A stretch of DNA of 64,000 bases from Cymbidium sinense (taxonomy: Eukaryota > Streptophyta > Magnoliopsida > Asparagales > Orchidaceae), in contig CM038220.1 of NCBI GenBank assembly GCA_021442155.1, positions 76,495,817-76,559,816 of the forward strand, written 5' to 3'. Of this stretch, positions 11,886-23,208 are shown piece by piece. Position numbers and translations under genes: made by a program. The notes beneath the pieces are model-generated. The model saw only the letters and a list, made by a program, of their open reading frames with translations. It was not told the DNA's origin and did not search any database. How positions within the stretch are numbered: the first letter of the stretch is position 1; each line of letters begins with the position of its first letter.

Positions 11886-14394
11886 CTCATGTCCCTGAAT
11901 GTTGCTAGATATACCCAATATTCTTAAATACACGGATGTACAAATGACTACAATAATGGAAAATTATGCAAAAATTATATTTCTTTCAATTGAAAGGAGA
12001 TCTTCATTCATTAGCTAAATGCACATATAAGTGTATACAAGTTTTAAGTGGATACTTTGCCATTATTTAAACAAGAGAGTGAGGTAAAGACCTCATTGAT
12101 GCTACTTAAAAGTCTTGTCCCAATGTCCAAACTAGATATACCCTCTATTCTTAAATACACATAAATGTACAAATGACTACAAGAATGAAAAATTATGTGA
12201 AAGTTATATTTCTTTTAATTGAATTATTTATACATGTGAGCTAAAGTTCTATTTAAATTTAAACATAGAAATACATAGAATAAATACAAACAAATATTGT
12301 GTCCTTTTCAAATGGACTATACATTTGTTAACATTCAAACTTTATGTAAATCCATGTAGACTAAAGAAAAAGAACTCCATATCACATGTTCTAAGCTATA
12401 TACACATGCAAGCTTATAGATATTTATAATTATTATCACTCTAAATATTATAGTTGATTTATTCACTTTCAAAAATAAATTTTGACTTTATAGTGATAAT
12501 AGCCTCACATATTATAAATTTAATTCAACACATGCAACTTTAACATAAAGCAAATTTCATTTGATTTATTTTTGAAAGATGTGAATGAATGATTCAAATG
12601 ACATATAATATTTAACACAATTAGAAAGGAAATACTAAATATAAGCATATAATCTCATTCAATCAAATTAATTCCTAAGGACAATCATATTAAATAAAAG
12701 CATTTAAAGAAAATCAAAGCTTGGTAATACCATCGAAAATTTTGCTAATCCTAATCCAGCCTCATGTTTTAGTTCAATTTAGTTTAAAAAAAAAGGTAAT
12801 TAGGTTGATTTCATGGGTTAATTAGGTTGTAATATGAGTTAAGTCCATTAATTACCCCTTTCCTATGCCACTTTAGCATATTTATCCAAGTGATTATGAG
12901 CCAACATGATATGATGCTTTGGAAATAAAATCAATAATGTTCCTATGAAAATAAAAAAGGACTGATGCAATTAGCTCATAATTATTGATTAGGTGAGCTA
13001 AAGGGTTTAATAAAGTAATTCTTATAACCCACCAAAAATGTAGTTATAATTTCCTTAGAATTCTTAACACCTAAGAGTCTACCCAAGACTTAAGTCATTA
13101 AGTTCTAGAATGATTTAGATCTTAGTTTCATTGATTAAGTAATTCAATTAATTAATTAAGACATAATTAACTTGATTAATTAAAGGAACTTGAAGGAATA
13201 GATTAAGAAGGAGTATATATTTGCATCCTCCACTGAAATACTTTTAAAATGAGTATATATTTGCATTTTTTTAGATTTTTGTATAATTTATTATGACTTT
13301 TCAAAGTTTTAGCCAATTTAAATAATTTTTATAAAGTTTGTTAATTTATTTTATTAAAATGGACTATTTGAGCTTCAAAATTCAATATCTCCCAATCCAG
13401 AAGTCATTTAGGTTTGAAATTTTTATGATATGTATAATTTAAGCTCAACTTCAATCTTTGAAAGATTCAACTCAATCTGATTTGTATTTTAGAGTTATTA
13501 ATAAATCTTTATTTCACTAAAACTTAAATTAAGATTATAATATTTAGTGAAATTTGAAGATTTTGGGTTTGTTAGATTCTCTCAAAATCTTAATCCAACG
13601 AGCCCTTATTGATAATTTTTCATTAAGCATTTTATTTTTTTATAAATTTTAGAAGTTTCACATGATTTAATTAATTTTAAAAAAAATCATTAATTTCTTA
13701 CTCCAAATCAACACCACGCGGATTAGACCATGCACCTGGTAGTGGCGTGGCTTACGCGTCCTACGCACGCATGTCACGCGTGGAATGCGGCGATTGGATG
13801 GAGCCATTCCACGTGGCAAATGAGCGAAAAATCATGCGGGATGGCATAGTTTCAATCGGACAAACCAACATAGATCGGATAGTTCAAATCAAATATGGTG
13901 ATCTAAAGGCTTAAATCAAAGGATCTGGCACTAAATCACGCCGTCGATCCTCGAACGGAGATCGATGGAAGCCGCCGCCCGCTTCACGTGGATGGAAAAC
14001 AAGCACCAAGCAAATGAAAATTGTGAAAACCAAGAAAATCGACGAATGGGGTCCGACAGGTATTTCACACCGATCACCAAAAACTTCTATTTCACATTAG
14101 ATTGTATAAAATAAATAATGCAAGTGATTTCAGAAGGAAATTCTTAAAATCACGCAAGAATCATCACAAATAAGAGATCTACTACCAAAGTTTGACAAAA
14201 TTATCTCGTCGGTATGGTTTTCAGTGGAGGTGTTGATCTGAGCATGCTCCTTGATGCAAGAGGAAGCTTTGGAATGAATGCAACCTCTTGTCTTCCCTTG
14301 GAATGTTTTATTCATCAATAGATGTCATCTTCTTGCCAGAATCTCGGTTTTGGTGTTTTTAGCTCAAAAGAAGTGAGAAAATGGTTGTTGGTTG
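11886..14394 (-). mobile_element. LTR-interior fragment, minus strand, left of hAT insertion
   Basis: This sequence directly abuts the LTR start of R1 and matches inverted interior parts of the long LTR. The 12,060-12,110 block corresponds to 33,245-33,305. The AT-rich 13,370-13,700 block is related to 9,070-9,300 and 9,590-9,900. The GC-richer 13,710-14,000 island corresponds to 34,860-35,100. That island holds two CACGTG G-boxes (13,810-13,815 and 13,985-13,990). The fragment resumes at 20,346 after the hAT element, and the join is proved by the 8-bp target duplication. I see no coding region. Confidence 0.5.
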
Positions 14395-14402
14395 CTTGGG
14401 AG
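14395..14402. repeat. Target-site duplication of hAT element (left)
   Basis: CTTGGGAG immediately precedes the element start TAGGGGTGT and is repeated exactly at 20,338-20,345 immediately after the element end. Eight base pairs is the characteristic hAT duplication length. Confidence 0.9.
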
Positions 14403-15810
14403 TAGGGGTGTAAACGAGCCGAGCTTGAGTGAGCCTGTTTGTGTTCATTCGCTTATTTACTTTTTTTGTTCAAATTGACTCGTGTTCAAAATAACTCGTT
14501 ATATACATGCTCAAAAAATTGTTCATGTTCATATTAGGCTCTGTTCTAAAAATTGGCTTAATTTTATATTTTATAATATTTATTTTTCTTAATTTTCATT
14601 TAAAAATTTAAAAAATTTGGAAAAGTAAAAAATATTTATTTAATTGAATCTTATACAGTAAAAAAAATTAAATAATATTGGCAAAAATTGAAACTAAAAG
14701 ATATACAAAATAGTGATATACAATCAAAATTTTATTTTTACAGTAAAAAAATTTATTTATACAATAAAAAAATAAGTAATATTGATAAAAAATTAAGTAA
14801 AAATTTATTTAATTGAAACTAAAAGATATACAATCAAAAATATTTATTTTACACAAAATTGAATACAATTTAAACCTAACTCATAATATTATAATTTACA
14901 AATTTATAACTTATAAGAATAAATACAACCTAAAAATTTATATGATCATATACAAGTAACAATTTGATTCAATAAAAGCTAACAAAATAGTGATATTACA
15001 ATTTCCAAATTCCAATTTCAAATCCATAGCTTCAAGCTTTCAAGCCTTCAACCAACCTTGAATCTTCAAAATAATACACTTCATGTAAACAAAATTAATA
15101 AGAAAATATGAAATAAATATTATGAATGGGCTAAAATTTAAATAAATAATCATTGATCGATACTTGGTGGTGTGAATTTAAAACTTCCAAAAAATTGACA
15201 AAATGAAAGATTAATAATAGGAAGTGTAGTGGAATACTCAAAAAATAAAATAAATATTGAATAAGCTAAAATTATAATGAGTCGGTGGGAAAAAATGTAA
15301 AAAAACTTTGTACATAATATAGCAATAAACATATATCACAAAAAATTAAATTGAATGTTTAAAAATACATACAGTCAACCATCAAGCTAAAATGCATCTC
15401 ATAAATTTATTTAGTTTTCCATCATAGCCCATTAATGTGTAATATCATAAGTGACAAGTCTAAGTCTAGCATCTATTGATCTTATCATTTTAACTCTTAA
15501 GAATTAAGAATAAGCAAAGCAAGAGGCTATCATCCAAACAGAAATAGGGAGTACATAGAGTCATCAAGCTAAGAAAAAAAAACAAAGTGGAGGAAACCAA
15601 AACAAGTAAAGACCAACAGAGTCATCAAGCCAAAATCACCCAAGAAAACCACAAAAGGGTTGAAGTACACAACATCCATCAAACCTAACCAAGGCAAAAG
15701 AAAATCCAATGCTAGAGGTCAAAATCAAATCCAAGTCGTAACATCCACACCAAGCCAGAAACCAAAGCCGCGGGTCAAAAGACTCAAAATCAACAACCAG
15801 AAGTGTCAAC

Positions 15811-15985
15811 CAACCAGCAGCCCCCCATATTAGTCACTAACGGTCCAACAAAATGGAAAGAGCAAAATAGTGAAAAAAAAACCAACCATCCAAAAGTGTC
15901 AGCCTTCCAAAAGTGTCGGCCAACCAGAAGCCCCCCACATTAGTCACCAATGGTCCAACATAAAGAGCAAAATAAATTAAAAAAA
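15811..15985. repeat. Imperfect direct duplication inside hAT element
   Basis: The segment 'cagccccccatattagtcactaa...gagcaaaataa' near 15,818 recurs near 15,932 as 'agccccccacattagtcaccaa...gagcaaaataa', giving two diverged tandem copies of roughly 115 bases. Flanking CAACCA/AAGTGTC words repeat as well. This is non-coding 3' sequence of the transposon. Confidence 0.5.
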
Positions 15986-16272
15986 ACTAGCGATATAACT
16001 AACTCAGTCAGCCGAAAGTGTCAACCAACCCAACTAGCCAACAAAGTCATCCTATCAACCACTACATGTTACAGAATAATCTCAAATAAGGTAGCCAACT
16101 ATTAAGATGCCAAAAAAATAGAATAATCTCAAACTGAACTGCTGAAACATAAACATAATTATAGCAGCCAACTATAGTCTTTAGCCAAACTGCCAAAGTT
16201 GCCATAAATCCCTTTGAAAGAAACTAAGGCAAACATCACAAATAAAAGTATCCTTCTCCATTGCTAGTCAGT

Positions 16273-16376
16273 ACAACTATATGTCCAAATTAAATAATAC
16301 AACTATATGTCCAAATTAAATAGCATAACTATAAGTCCAAATTAAACAGCACAAATATAAGTCCAAATTAAACAAA
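16273..16376. repeat. 26-bp tandem repeat, 4 copies
   Basis: Four consecutive units of the type ACAACTATAAGTCCAAATTA start at 16,273, 16,299, 16,325 and 16,351, each differing at a few positions. They lie in the hAT element, just downstream of the transposase C-terminus in its orientation. Confidence 0.85.
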
Positions 16377-16599
16377 GATAAATGAAAATTAGATTGGAAA
16401 GAGTAAATGCGAGATGATATATTGATGCTTAGTATTCTTCTCCATTGCTAAACATTATTCAAAAGTTTCACATAAAGATTCTCCTCCTCCATTATCTTTT
16501 GAAATAAAAGTAGATAATGAAAGAATGAAATTTATCAAATATATTAAATAGATTGCTTTTAGTTGGAAATGTACCAAAGGATTTTTAGGTTGGGTTGAA

Positions 16600-18556
16600 C
16601 ACCTCTGATCCAACTAGTCATGCAAACAAGTGCAATGACTATTTTTAGAGATAAAGAGCTCATAAAATCAAAGAACACCACTAGCACTAAATGCGATATG
16701 TACAAAGGTTATGGGAATTGTTAAAACATCCTTAGTCATTTTGGATAAACTTGGATACTTGAGAGTACTCATCTTCCACCATTCAAGAATATCAAATTAA
16801 TCATTATTGCACAAGTATAATCCCTCCTCCAAATAAGTTTGCAAATCATTTTGATGAGAATAGAACCAAGCAACAATAAAATTAGCAAATCCTAACATAC
16901 AATCAAAATTTAATGAAAAGGCACATCAATAGTTGTGAAGATCCACTAATTGAAGAGCTTGAAGTACTAAATGAATATTGATTGTAGAATTCCCAAATAA
17001 CATCCTCAACACTCTTAATATTGGATTCTACCAACTAGAGTATATTTTGAAATGTGAAAGTAATGAATTTCATTTTGAAACATGGATCAAGCACAGCAAT
17101 CACTGACATGAGTAAATTGCATTCTATTTATCAAATTTAATTTTTATAACAGTAGCCATTTGCTTGATGAATTCATCGATGAACGTATTCTTCAATAATT
17201 AGTTCATTTACATGCAATGAGTAGAAACATATTTGTAGTTGGATAAGAATAACAAATCATTTTAGTCACATTATGAAAAATAGAAAGAAACCTTCTAATC
17301 TGCTCATAATTATACCACTCAATTTCAGAAGGCAACCACTTATAGTTGGAATCTCGAGCTGCATAATGAATGAACACATTGCGGTAAATAAAAGCGATTC
17401 AAGCATTAAGTAAGTGGAGTTCCATCTTGTAGGAACATCAATGCATAATCCCTTTGAAGTGGGGATCCCTAGTTGCTTTTCCACTTCAACAAACTTATGT
17501 AACCTTGAAGGAGACTTTTTAAGGTATTTTATTGTCTCTATGAACTTATGTGTTATTTTTTGCACCTCTTTTAAATCATCTTGAACCATTATATTCAAGA
17601 TGTGAGCACAACATCTAACATGAAATAAATGATCCTGAAAATGTTCCTTCTAGAAAAATTAATTTTAAAGCATTTACAAAGAACATCATTATTACTAACA
17701 TTATCCAATGTGATAGTAAACACTTGTTCGCAAAATTTCAATCTAATAAACAATCACATATTGCATCACAAATAAATGTATCGGTGTGTGGAGTATCAAG
17801 CTCAATGAAGCTAATGATTCGCTTATGCAGTTTCCAAGAATCATCAATATAGTGAATTGTTAAGCATATATAGCCCACTATTTGATTTGAAGTCCAACAA
17901 TCAGATGTCAAAGAAACTCTATGAATGCTCCTAAGAAATGTTTTTAATCTCTCATTTTCCATTTCATATACTTTCATGCAATCACTCTTAATAGTGTTTC
18001 TAGACACCCTCTCATAATTGGGATTCAACACCTTCAACAGAATATTAAACCACATATGCTCAACAATCATAAATGGATACTCATGCATAATTATCTTTTG
18101 CAATTATTTCTCTTATCTGAAGATGATCATAATTTTTGAGATCATGGAATAATGGAATCTCAATTTTTGAATTAGCATCAAAAGGCATAAATTTTTTTTA
18201 CCTTTTGTCTAGCAATTCAACAACTTGTTTATTCTTGGCCTTGATTTTATCACATTCTCTCACATGTCTCAAGAGTTGTGAAGTTGTGCTAGTTTTAGAT
18301 TTCTGGAATTTCCTGCAACAACATATGCATTGTAAAGAGGGTATACTCTCTCCTTTAAATACGCGCTTCTATTCTCATACTAAAACATTTTCATTCTACC
18401 TTTCTTAGATTTAACTTCTGCACTAGTAGTCTCAGGTACATTTTCCTCTGAATCAACATGTTGTGAGGAAATAGTTGGAATTTCATTACCATATTCAGCT
18501 CCTACAACTATATCATTACCACATGATGTAGACTGAGAATGATCCACATTAGGCAT
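16600..18556 (-). pseudogene. hAT transposase, BED zinc finger / RICESLEEPER type, decayed
   Basis: This is a transposase remnant read over several minus-strand frames. A plausible start is the ATG at 18,556 (reads MPNVDHSQSTSCGN), with an acidic Ser/Thr-rich N-terminus. A BED finger follows at about 18,340-18,252 with C-x2-C (QCICC) and a distal H-x4-C (RHVREC). A conserved 120-residue block at 18,103-17,738 contains 'HEYPFMIVEHMWF', 'VSRNTIKSDCMKVY', 'SLTSDCWTSNQIVGY' and 'IHYIDDSWKLHKRI', diagnostic of plant hAT transposases (RNase H fold start). Block 17,598-17,266 has 'DVPTRWNSTYLMLESLL'. Around 17,040-17,120 'NLLMSVIAVLDPCFKMKF' marks the DUF4413-like part. Around 16,680-16,850 'FDILEWWKMSTLKYPSLSKM' marks the C-terminal hATC dimerisation domain. 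Stops and frameshifts separate every block, and the usual hATC motif ASESAFS has decayed to 'HIAFSAS'. No functional protein is possible. Identification as hAT is firm; the exact ends are not. Confidence 0.88.
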
Positions 18557-20337
18557 GATAGCATACTAAATAAAAAAAACAAAATATGAGTTAAGACCAC
18601 ATACACTCTCCATACTAGGTATTTATCATAACATGTAGGTTTTTATAGGTGTTTAACAATTACAAAGAAATAAAATCAAAACCAAATAAAGAAAGGAACT
18701 CAACATATAAGTGTTTATAGGTGTTTATTATTTTTAAATAAATAAATAACAAACTGAAATGCATAACATATAGGTGTTTATCAATTACCATAACATCATT
18801 AGTAGAATGACTAAGATATGTAGTCCATGTATGTTCACTAAAATTCTTTGCATGAAAAGTATCATTGTACGGAATAAAGCAACATAAACTATTAAACTCT
18901 AAACCAAACAGCCAAATACACAAAAGATTAAATCCCTTACATTTATTTTACTTAACAAACAAAATTAATCAGTAGATGGTGAGGATTAGGATGTTTCACA
19001 AATAATATTGAAATGTCATTGCATTAAATAAAATAATAGAAATAAACCAATAAAATGAAGTTTAAGTGAATGATTACAACATGGAGTTGTGAAATGTCAT
19101 TACGTAATAAAGAACAATTTTCTCTTTTAACAGTTCACATTTCACCGCTCCTAAACCCAAATATTATAAATAAGCTAACAATGTCGCATAGTCCATAGAT
19201 GATAAAAATGCCAACAAGAAAAGTTCATTGACATCACCGATTCAACTTAAAATTAGGCCACCACACTCTATAGTCCACTATCCAATGTCCATATACAAAT
19301 TAAACCGATATGCATAAATATAAGGTGAACTTTAAGATATGATAAGATACATCAAAATATAATACAATCGGCATAAATATGTGAAGGTGCAACTGCAACA
19401 TGCCAACATAAATCCCACAGAATAAAGCAATATAAATGTTTCCAATGGAACTTCAAAGATGAAATATCAATCGATAAGGAGATGAAAATGCAGAGGAAAC
19501 TCACAAAGGAGCAAAATCCAAAAACCCTGGCTAAACACAGTCACACACACAGATAAAACTTTCAAAGGAGCCAAACCCATAAACCCTAGAAATACAACTA
19601 TTGTAGTTTGCATCTTAAAACCCGCAAGCCGCATAATCATTATTAGAAAAATTGAGAAAGATAACTAAAGAGACTCATCATTTGAGTCCATAAAATGGAG
19701 CAAAATAATAAAAAGAAGTAAAGATCAAGATGTACAAACAGAGACGATCGAGGTTCCGAAGGTTTTAAGATGAGAGGAAGCGCGGTGGAGTGACCAAAAC
19801 CAAAGACTAGCGAGGCAGAAGAGTTAAGTAGCCCCGCTCTCGCACTCAGATAGGGAGATGAGAACTCAAAACTAGAGAATAGGATATTAGGTTTACTATT
19901 GACGAGCAGTGGATGGAAATAGGTAGTGCAAAGGATGAGGTTTTTATATCCGTTAACCTTTAAAATGCATATGAGCCATTGATTATATTGTTAATGGATA
20001 TGATTCAATTATATTGAATTTAGTTTAAAATCTTTATTGAACTTAAATTTTAATTCAAAAATTCTTATTAATTAACTAAATTAATTATATAACACAAAAT
20101 ATTAATAATATATTATTTATATGATTATATAAATATATTTTATATAAAATTAAAAATTATTTAAATAAATTTGTTAATTTGAGCTAATTCAACAAACAAA
20201 CAAGATATTGATCATTTTCGGCTCATTTATAAATCGAGCTTGAAATATTTGTTTGTGTTTGGCTTGCTTAGTTAACGAACGAGCCAAATACGAGCTATTT
20301 AGGAGCCGCTCATTTAACAACAAGCTTTTTGCCTCTA
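18557..20337 (-). other. hAT 5' non-coding region
   Basis: Between the transposase start and the right terminus there is no supported gene. The ORF at 18,660-18,923 shows no family motif. The stretch at 19,740-19,870 is GC-richer than its surroundings, and the last 150 bases carry the GAGC(C)/GCTC subterminal motifs. Confidence 0.5.
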
Positions 20338-20345
20338 CTTGGGAG
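20338..20345. repeat. Target-site duplication of hAT element (right)
   Basis: CTTGGGAG is identical to 14,395-14,402. Confidence 0.9.
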
Positions 20346-20610
20346 AGCTCTTGAGAGTGAATAATGGCATAATTCAATCAATTTAGTGCCTGCTTTTCCT
20401 ATGTGCTTAATGATGACTGAAAATCACAATTAATGGTGATGGGAAATGGTTGGAAGGTGATGGTTGATTAGTAACCTTGGATTCTATCTCCCAAGTCTTC
20501 CTTTGCTATTGTGTGGTCATTTCCACTAAGTGCAAGAGGTGTGGAGAGGATTGAATGAGGGGATTTTGCAAGATTGTGTGTTTTTGCAAGATTGGAGTGA
20601 GGGAATCTCT
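20346..20610 (-). repeat. Continuation of LTR/element fragment right of hAT
   Basis: This sequence continues the host of the hAT insertion. It runs into the conserved pre-gag block at 20,633. I see no coding region. On the minus strand this is where leader sequence has been joined to LTR interior, so a large internal deletion probably removed gag-pol. Confidence 0.35.
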
Positions 20611-20632
20611 GAATCAAATGGTAACTCAACCT

Positions 20633-20815
20633 GGATGAGCGGCTTCTGCCCGGTCACCACTCTTCTACTGACTGCTATGAGGGTGGTCCCCTCACATGTG
20701 ATCCTAGCCCCCTCAAAGCCTCAGCCAAAATGGATGAGGTGGGAAAACTCCGATTACGCGAGGCTAGCCCGATCCAAGGTCAAATCCATCCCGAAAGGAA
20801 ATGTAAAGACATATT
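20633..20815 (-). other. Conserved pre-gag block of retroelement (copy 1)
   Basis: This GC-richer block matches 61,842-62,010. Both share TTCTGCCCGG at one end, a CCTCACATGT core, a CCAAAATGGAT segment and a CCAAATCCAT-like tail, in the same order and spacing and in the same relation to the adjacent hairpin array. In the coding element at 54-62 kb it sits between leader and gag on the minus strand. No conserved reading frame is obvious. The plus-strand ORF across it (20,530-20,826) is not preserved in the other copy. Confidence 0.5.
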
Positions 20816-20919
20816 GCTGCCATTGAACAATGAATCAACTAAACCGACTAAAACGACTAAAAGAGTGCAATATTGAGAAACAAGTTTGAATCGATTTGCA
20901 TTGTTAATTTTAAATTTTG

Positions 20920-22770
20920 ATTTAGAATTTGAACCCACACTCAACAACTTGAAAGTGTTAAGTTTGGCTCAAATGAATTTGGAGAGATTTTGAAATTGAT
21001 TGTAAAGGAGACTTGTAATGTCAAATTGATTTTCAAATGTTCAAAATGTCAACTTTGATTTGACCCCTTTATTTAATAAATTTGAGTATGTTAAAGTAAA
21101 GGGTCAATTGATTTTATTTTGATTTGTGATTTTGGAATTCAAATTTTGGTATGCTATGTATGGTGTTTGAAAACAATTTTCTTCTTATTTTGCTTGTTTG
21201 TGAATCATGTGTGAATTTGAAAATGGGATCTTCACTTAGCAATTTTGGGTATGATAAATGAAGAATCCAAATTTTTTGTTATTTTTGAAAAGAGGGTTCT
21301 TTTACTTAGCAAATTTGGGTATGCTAAATAAAGGATCCAAACATATTTTATTTTTGATGATTTTGAAAAGTTGATTCTTAGCAAATTTAAGTATGCTAAG
21401 GAAATCCAAATGTATTTTATGTTTTGATTTTTGAAATGAGGATTCTTTACTTAGCAAATTTAGGTATGCTAAATAAAGGATCCAAATGCATTTTGTGTTT
21501 GGATGATTTTGAAAAGAGGATTTTTAGCAAATCTAAGTATGCTAAGGAAATCCAAATGTGCTTTATTTAGATGATTTTGAAAAGAGGATTCTTACTAAAT
21601 TTAAGTATGCTAAGGAAATCCAAATGTATTTTATGTTTTGATTTTAGAAAAGAGGATTCTTTACTTAACAAATTTAGGAATGCTAAATAAAGGATCCAAA
21701 TGTTTTGTGTTTGGATGATTTTGAAAAGAGGATTCTTAGCAAATTTAAGTATGCTAAAATCCAAATGTGTTTTATTTTGATGATTTTGAAAGAGGATTCT
21801 GAGCAAATTTAAGTATGCTAAGAAAATCTAAATGTATTTTTGTTTTGATTTTGAAAAGAGTATTCTTTACTTAGAAAATTTAGGTATGCTAAATAAGGAT
21901 CCAAATGTGTTTTGTGTTTGGATGATTTTGATTTTAAAAAGTGGATCTTCACTTAGCAAATTTAGGTATGCTAAATGAAAGATCCAAATGTTGTTTGAAT
22001 TTTCATTTTTAAAAAGAGGATTCTTTACTTAGCAAATTTAGGCATGCTAAATAAAGGATCCATGTGTGTTTATGATTTTGATTTTAAAAAGAGGATTTTT
22101 CACTTAGCAAATTTGGGTATGCTAAATGAAAGATCCAAATGTGTTTCATTTTTGTGAGTTTGATTTTGAAAAGTGGATCTTCACTTAGCAAATTCGGTAT
22201 GCCAAATGAAAGATCCAAATGTTGTTTGATTTTTGAAAAGAGGATTTTCATTTAGCAAATTTGGGTATGCTAAATGAAAGATCCATATGTTGTTTGGATT
22301 TTGAAAAGATGATTGTTAATTTTGAAGGGATGATCATTGGTTTTGTTTTGAAAATGAAATCTTCATTCAAGAAATTGAATGAGGATATTCATTTGTGCTT
22401 TTTGAAAACATGATTTTAAATTTTATTTTGAAAATAAAATCTTCATCAAAATAAATTGAGTGAAGATGTGCATTTGTGCTTTTTTAGAAAACATGATTGT
22501 TGATTTTGTTTTTTAAAGTGAAATCTCTATCAAAATAAATTGAGTGAAGATGTTCATTTATGCTTTTTAGAAATTATGATTTCAAATTTTATTTTTGAAA
22601 GTGAAATGTCCATCAAAATAAATTGAATAAGGATGTTCATTATTGCTTTTGGAAAATATGATTATTGATTTTATTTTTGAAAATGAAATCCTCATTCTTG
22701 AATGAGGAAGTTCATTTATGCTTTTTGAAAAGAATGATTATTAATTTGATTTTTGAAAAGATTCTACATA
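20920..22770 (-). repeat. Tandem hairpin array in retroelement leader (array 1)
   Basis: About 15 units spaced about 65-80 bases apart share the core TTAGCA-AATTTGGGTA-TGCTAA (cores near 21,308, 21,379, 21,455, 21,527, 21,738, 21,874, 21,954, 22,029, 22,105, 22,180, 22,255). Each core is an inverted repeat, and the pairing extends outward with unit-specific arms, for example GGATTCTTTACTTAGCA with TGCTAAATAAAGGATCC at about 21,440-21,485 and GGATCTTCACTTAGCA with TGCTAAATGAAAGATCC at about 21,943-21,985. From 22,340 to 22,770 the unit changes to a ATCTTCATTCAA/TTGAATGAGGAT type. It lies between the PBS (23,183) and the pre-gag block, i.e. in the untranslated leader of a minus-strand element. 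Confidence 0.85.
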
Positions 22771-22899
22771 TAATAATCATGAAGATTATTAGATGAGGTT
22801 GATTTATGAAAAAAAAATTGTGTAAACATTTTATCATGTGTATTTTGAAAAAGTGCTTTCTGGAAATTGATATTTTTATAAATGATTTGTTATTATTAT

Positions 22900-23182
22900 T
22901 TGAATGAACCTCACCTTACCATAGAAATGGTAAGAAGGAAGTCTTTGGTTATTTACTTTTTATTAAATTTTTATTTTCACCTATTGGAAAATCCAATTGG
23001 GGCTTTAAGACCTACACAGAGTGAGGTCCTAAAACCTAAAGGATGTTGGCTAGCTTAGCTTAAGGATGAAATAAACTAGGTGCCAATGGAAAATAAATAT
23101 AGTATTTGATTTACACAAAGTATAAACCCACAACCGATACTTTGAGACAATGATCATTTACCAAAGATGGAGAGAGGAACCC
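22900..23182 (-). other. Leader segment between PBS and hairpin array
   Basis: This is non-coding leader. Its 'gaatgaacctcaccttaccat' start matches the end of the window (63,977-63,998), showing that the two leaders are collinear. It contains the odd run 'gaggtcctaaaacctaaagg' but no gene. Confidence 0.45.
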
Positions 23183-23200
23183 TCCCTAGCGGAGTAACCA
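23183..23200 (-). other. Primer-binding site, tRNA-Arg-like
   Basis: On the minus strand it reads TGGTTACTCCGCTAGGGA, starting 8 bases after the LTR end (...CACCACA at 23,209). From memory, Tat/Ogre and Athila elements use a tRNA-Arg PBS of the form TGGCGACTCCGCTGGGGA. This matches at 15 of 18 positions, including the TGG that pairs with the tRNA CCA end. Position and sequence together make the assignment good. Confidence 0.7.
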
Positions 23201-23208
23201 GAAAAATC

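Larger units (their letters stand above)
14403..20337 (-). mobile_element. hAT-superfamily DNA transposon, 5,935 bp, formerly autonomous
   Basis: The element begins TAGGGGTGTAAACGAGC and its other end reads inward TAGAGGCAAAAAGCTTG, a short imperfect terminal inverted repeat. It is bounded by the perfect 8-bp duplication CTTGGGAG. Subterminal GAGCCGAGCTTGAG-type motifs at both ends (14,415-14,440 and 20,220-20,310, 'gctcatttataaatcgagcttg') are typical hAT transposase-binding repeats. A decayed BED-type transposase lies on the minus strand at about 16,600-18,556. About 1.8 kb of 5' sequence up to 20,337 includes a GC-richer stretch at 19,740-19,870 that may be the promoter/5' UTR. The 14,440-15,400 part is AT-rich filler. 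The element sits in a fragment of the long LTR. Confidence 0.88.

Noticed and set aside
20920..22770. CRISPR-like array
   Set aside because: The repeats are hairpins of variable length and the 'spacers' are themselves homologous diverged sequence. The context is a plant retroelement leader.
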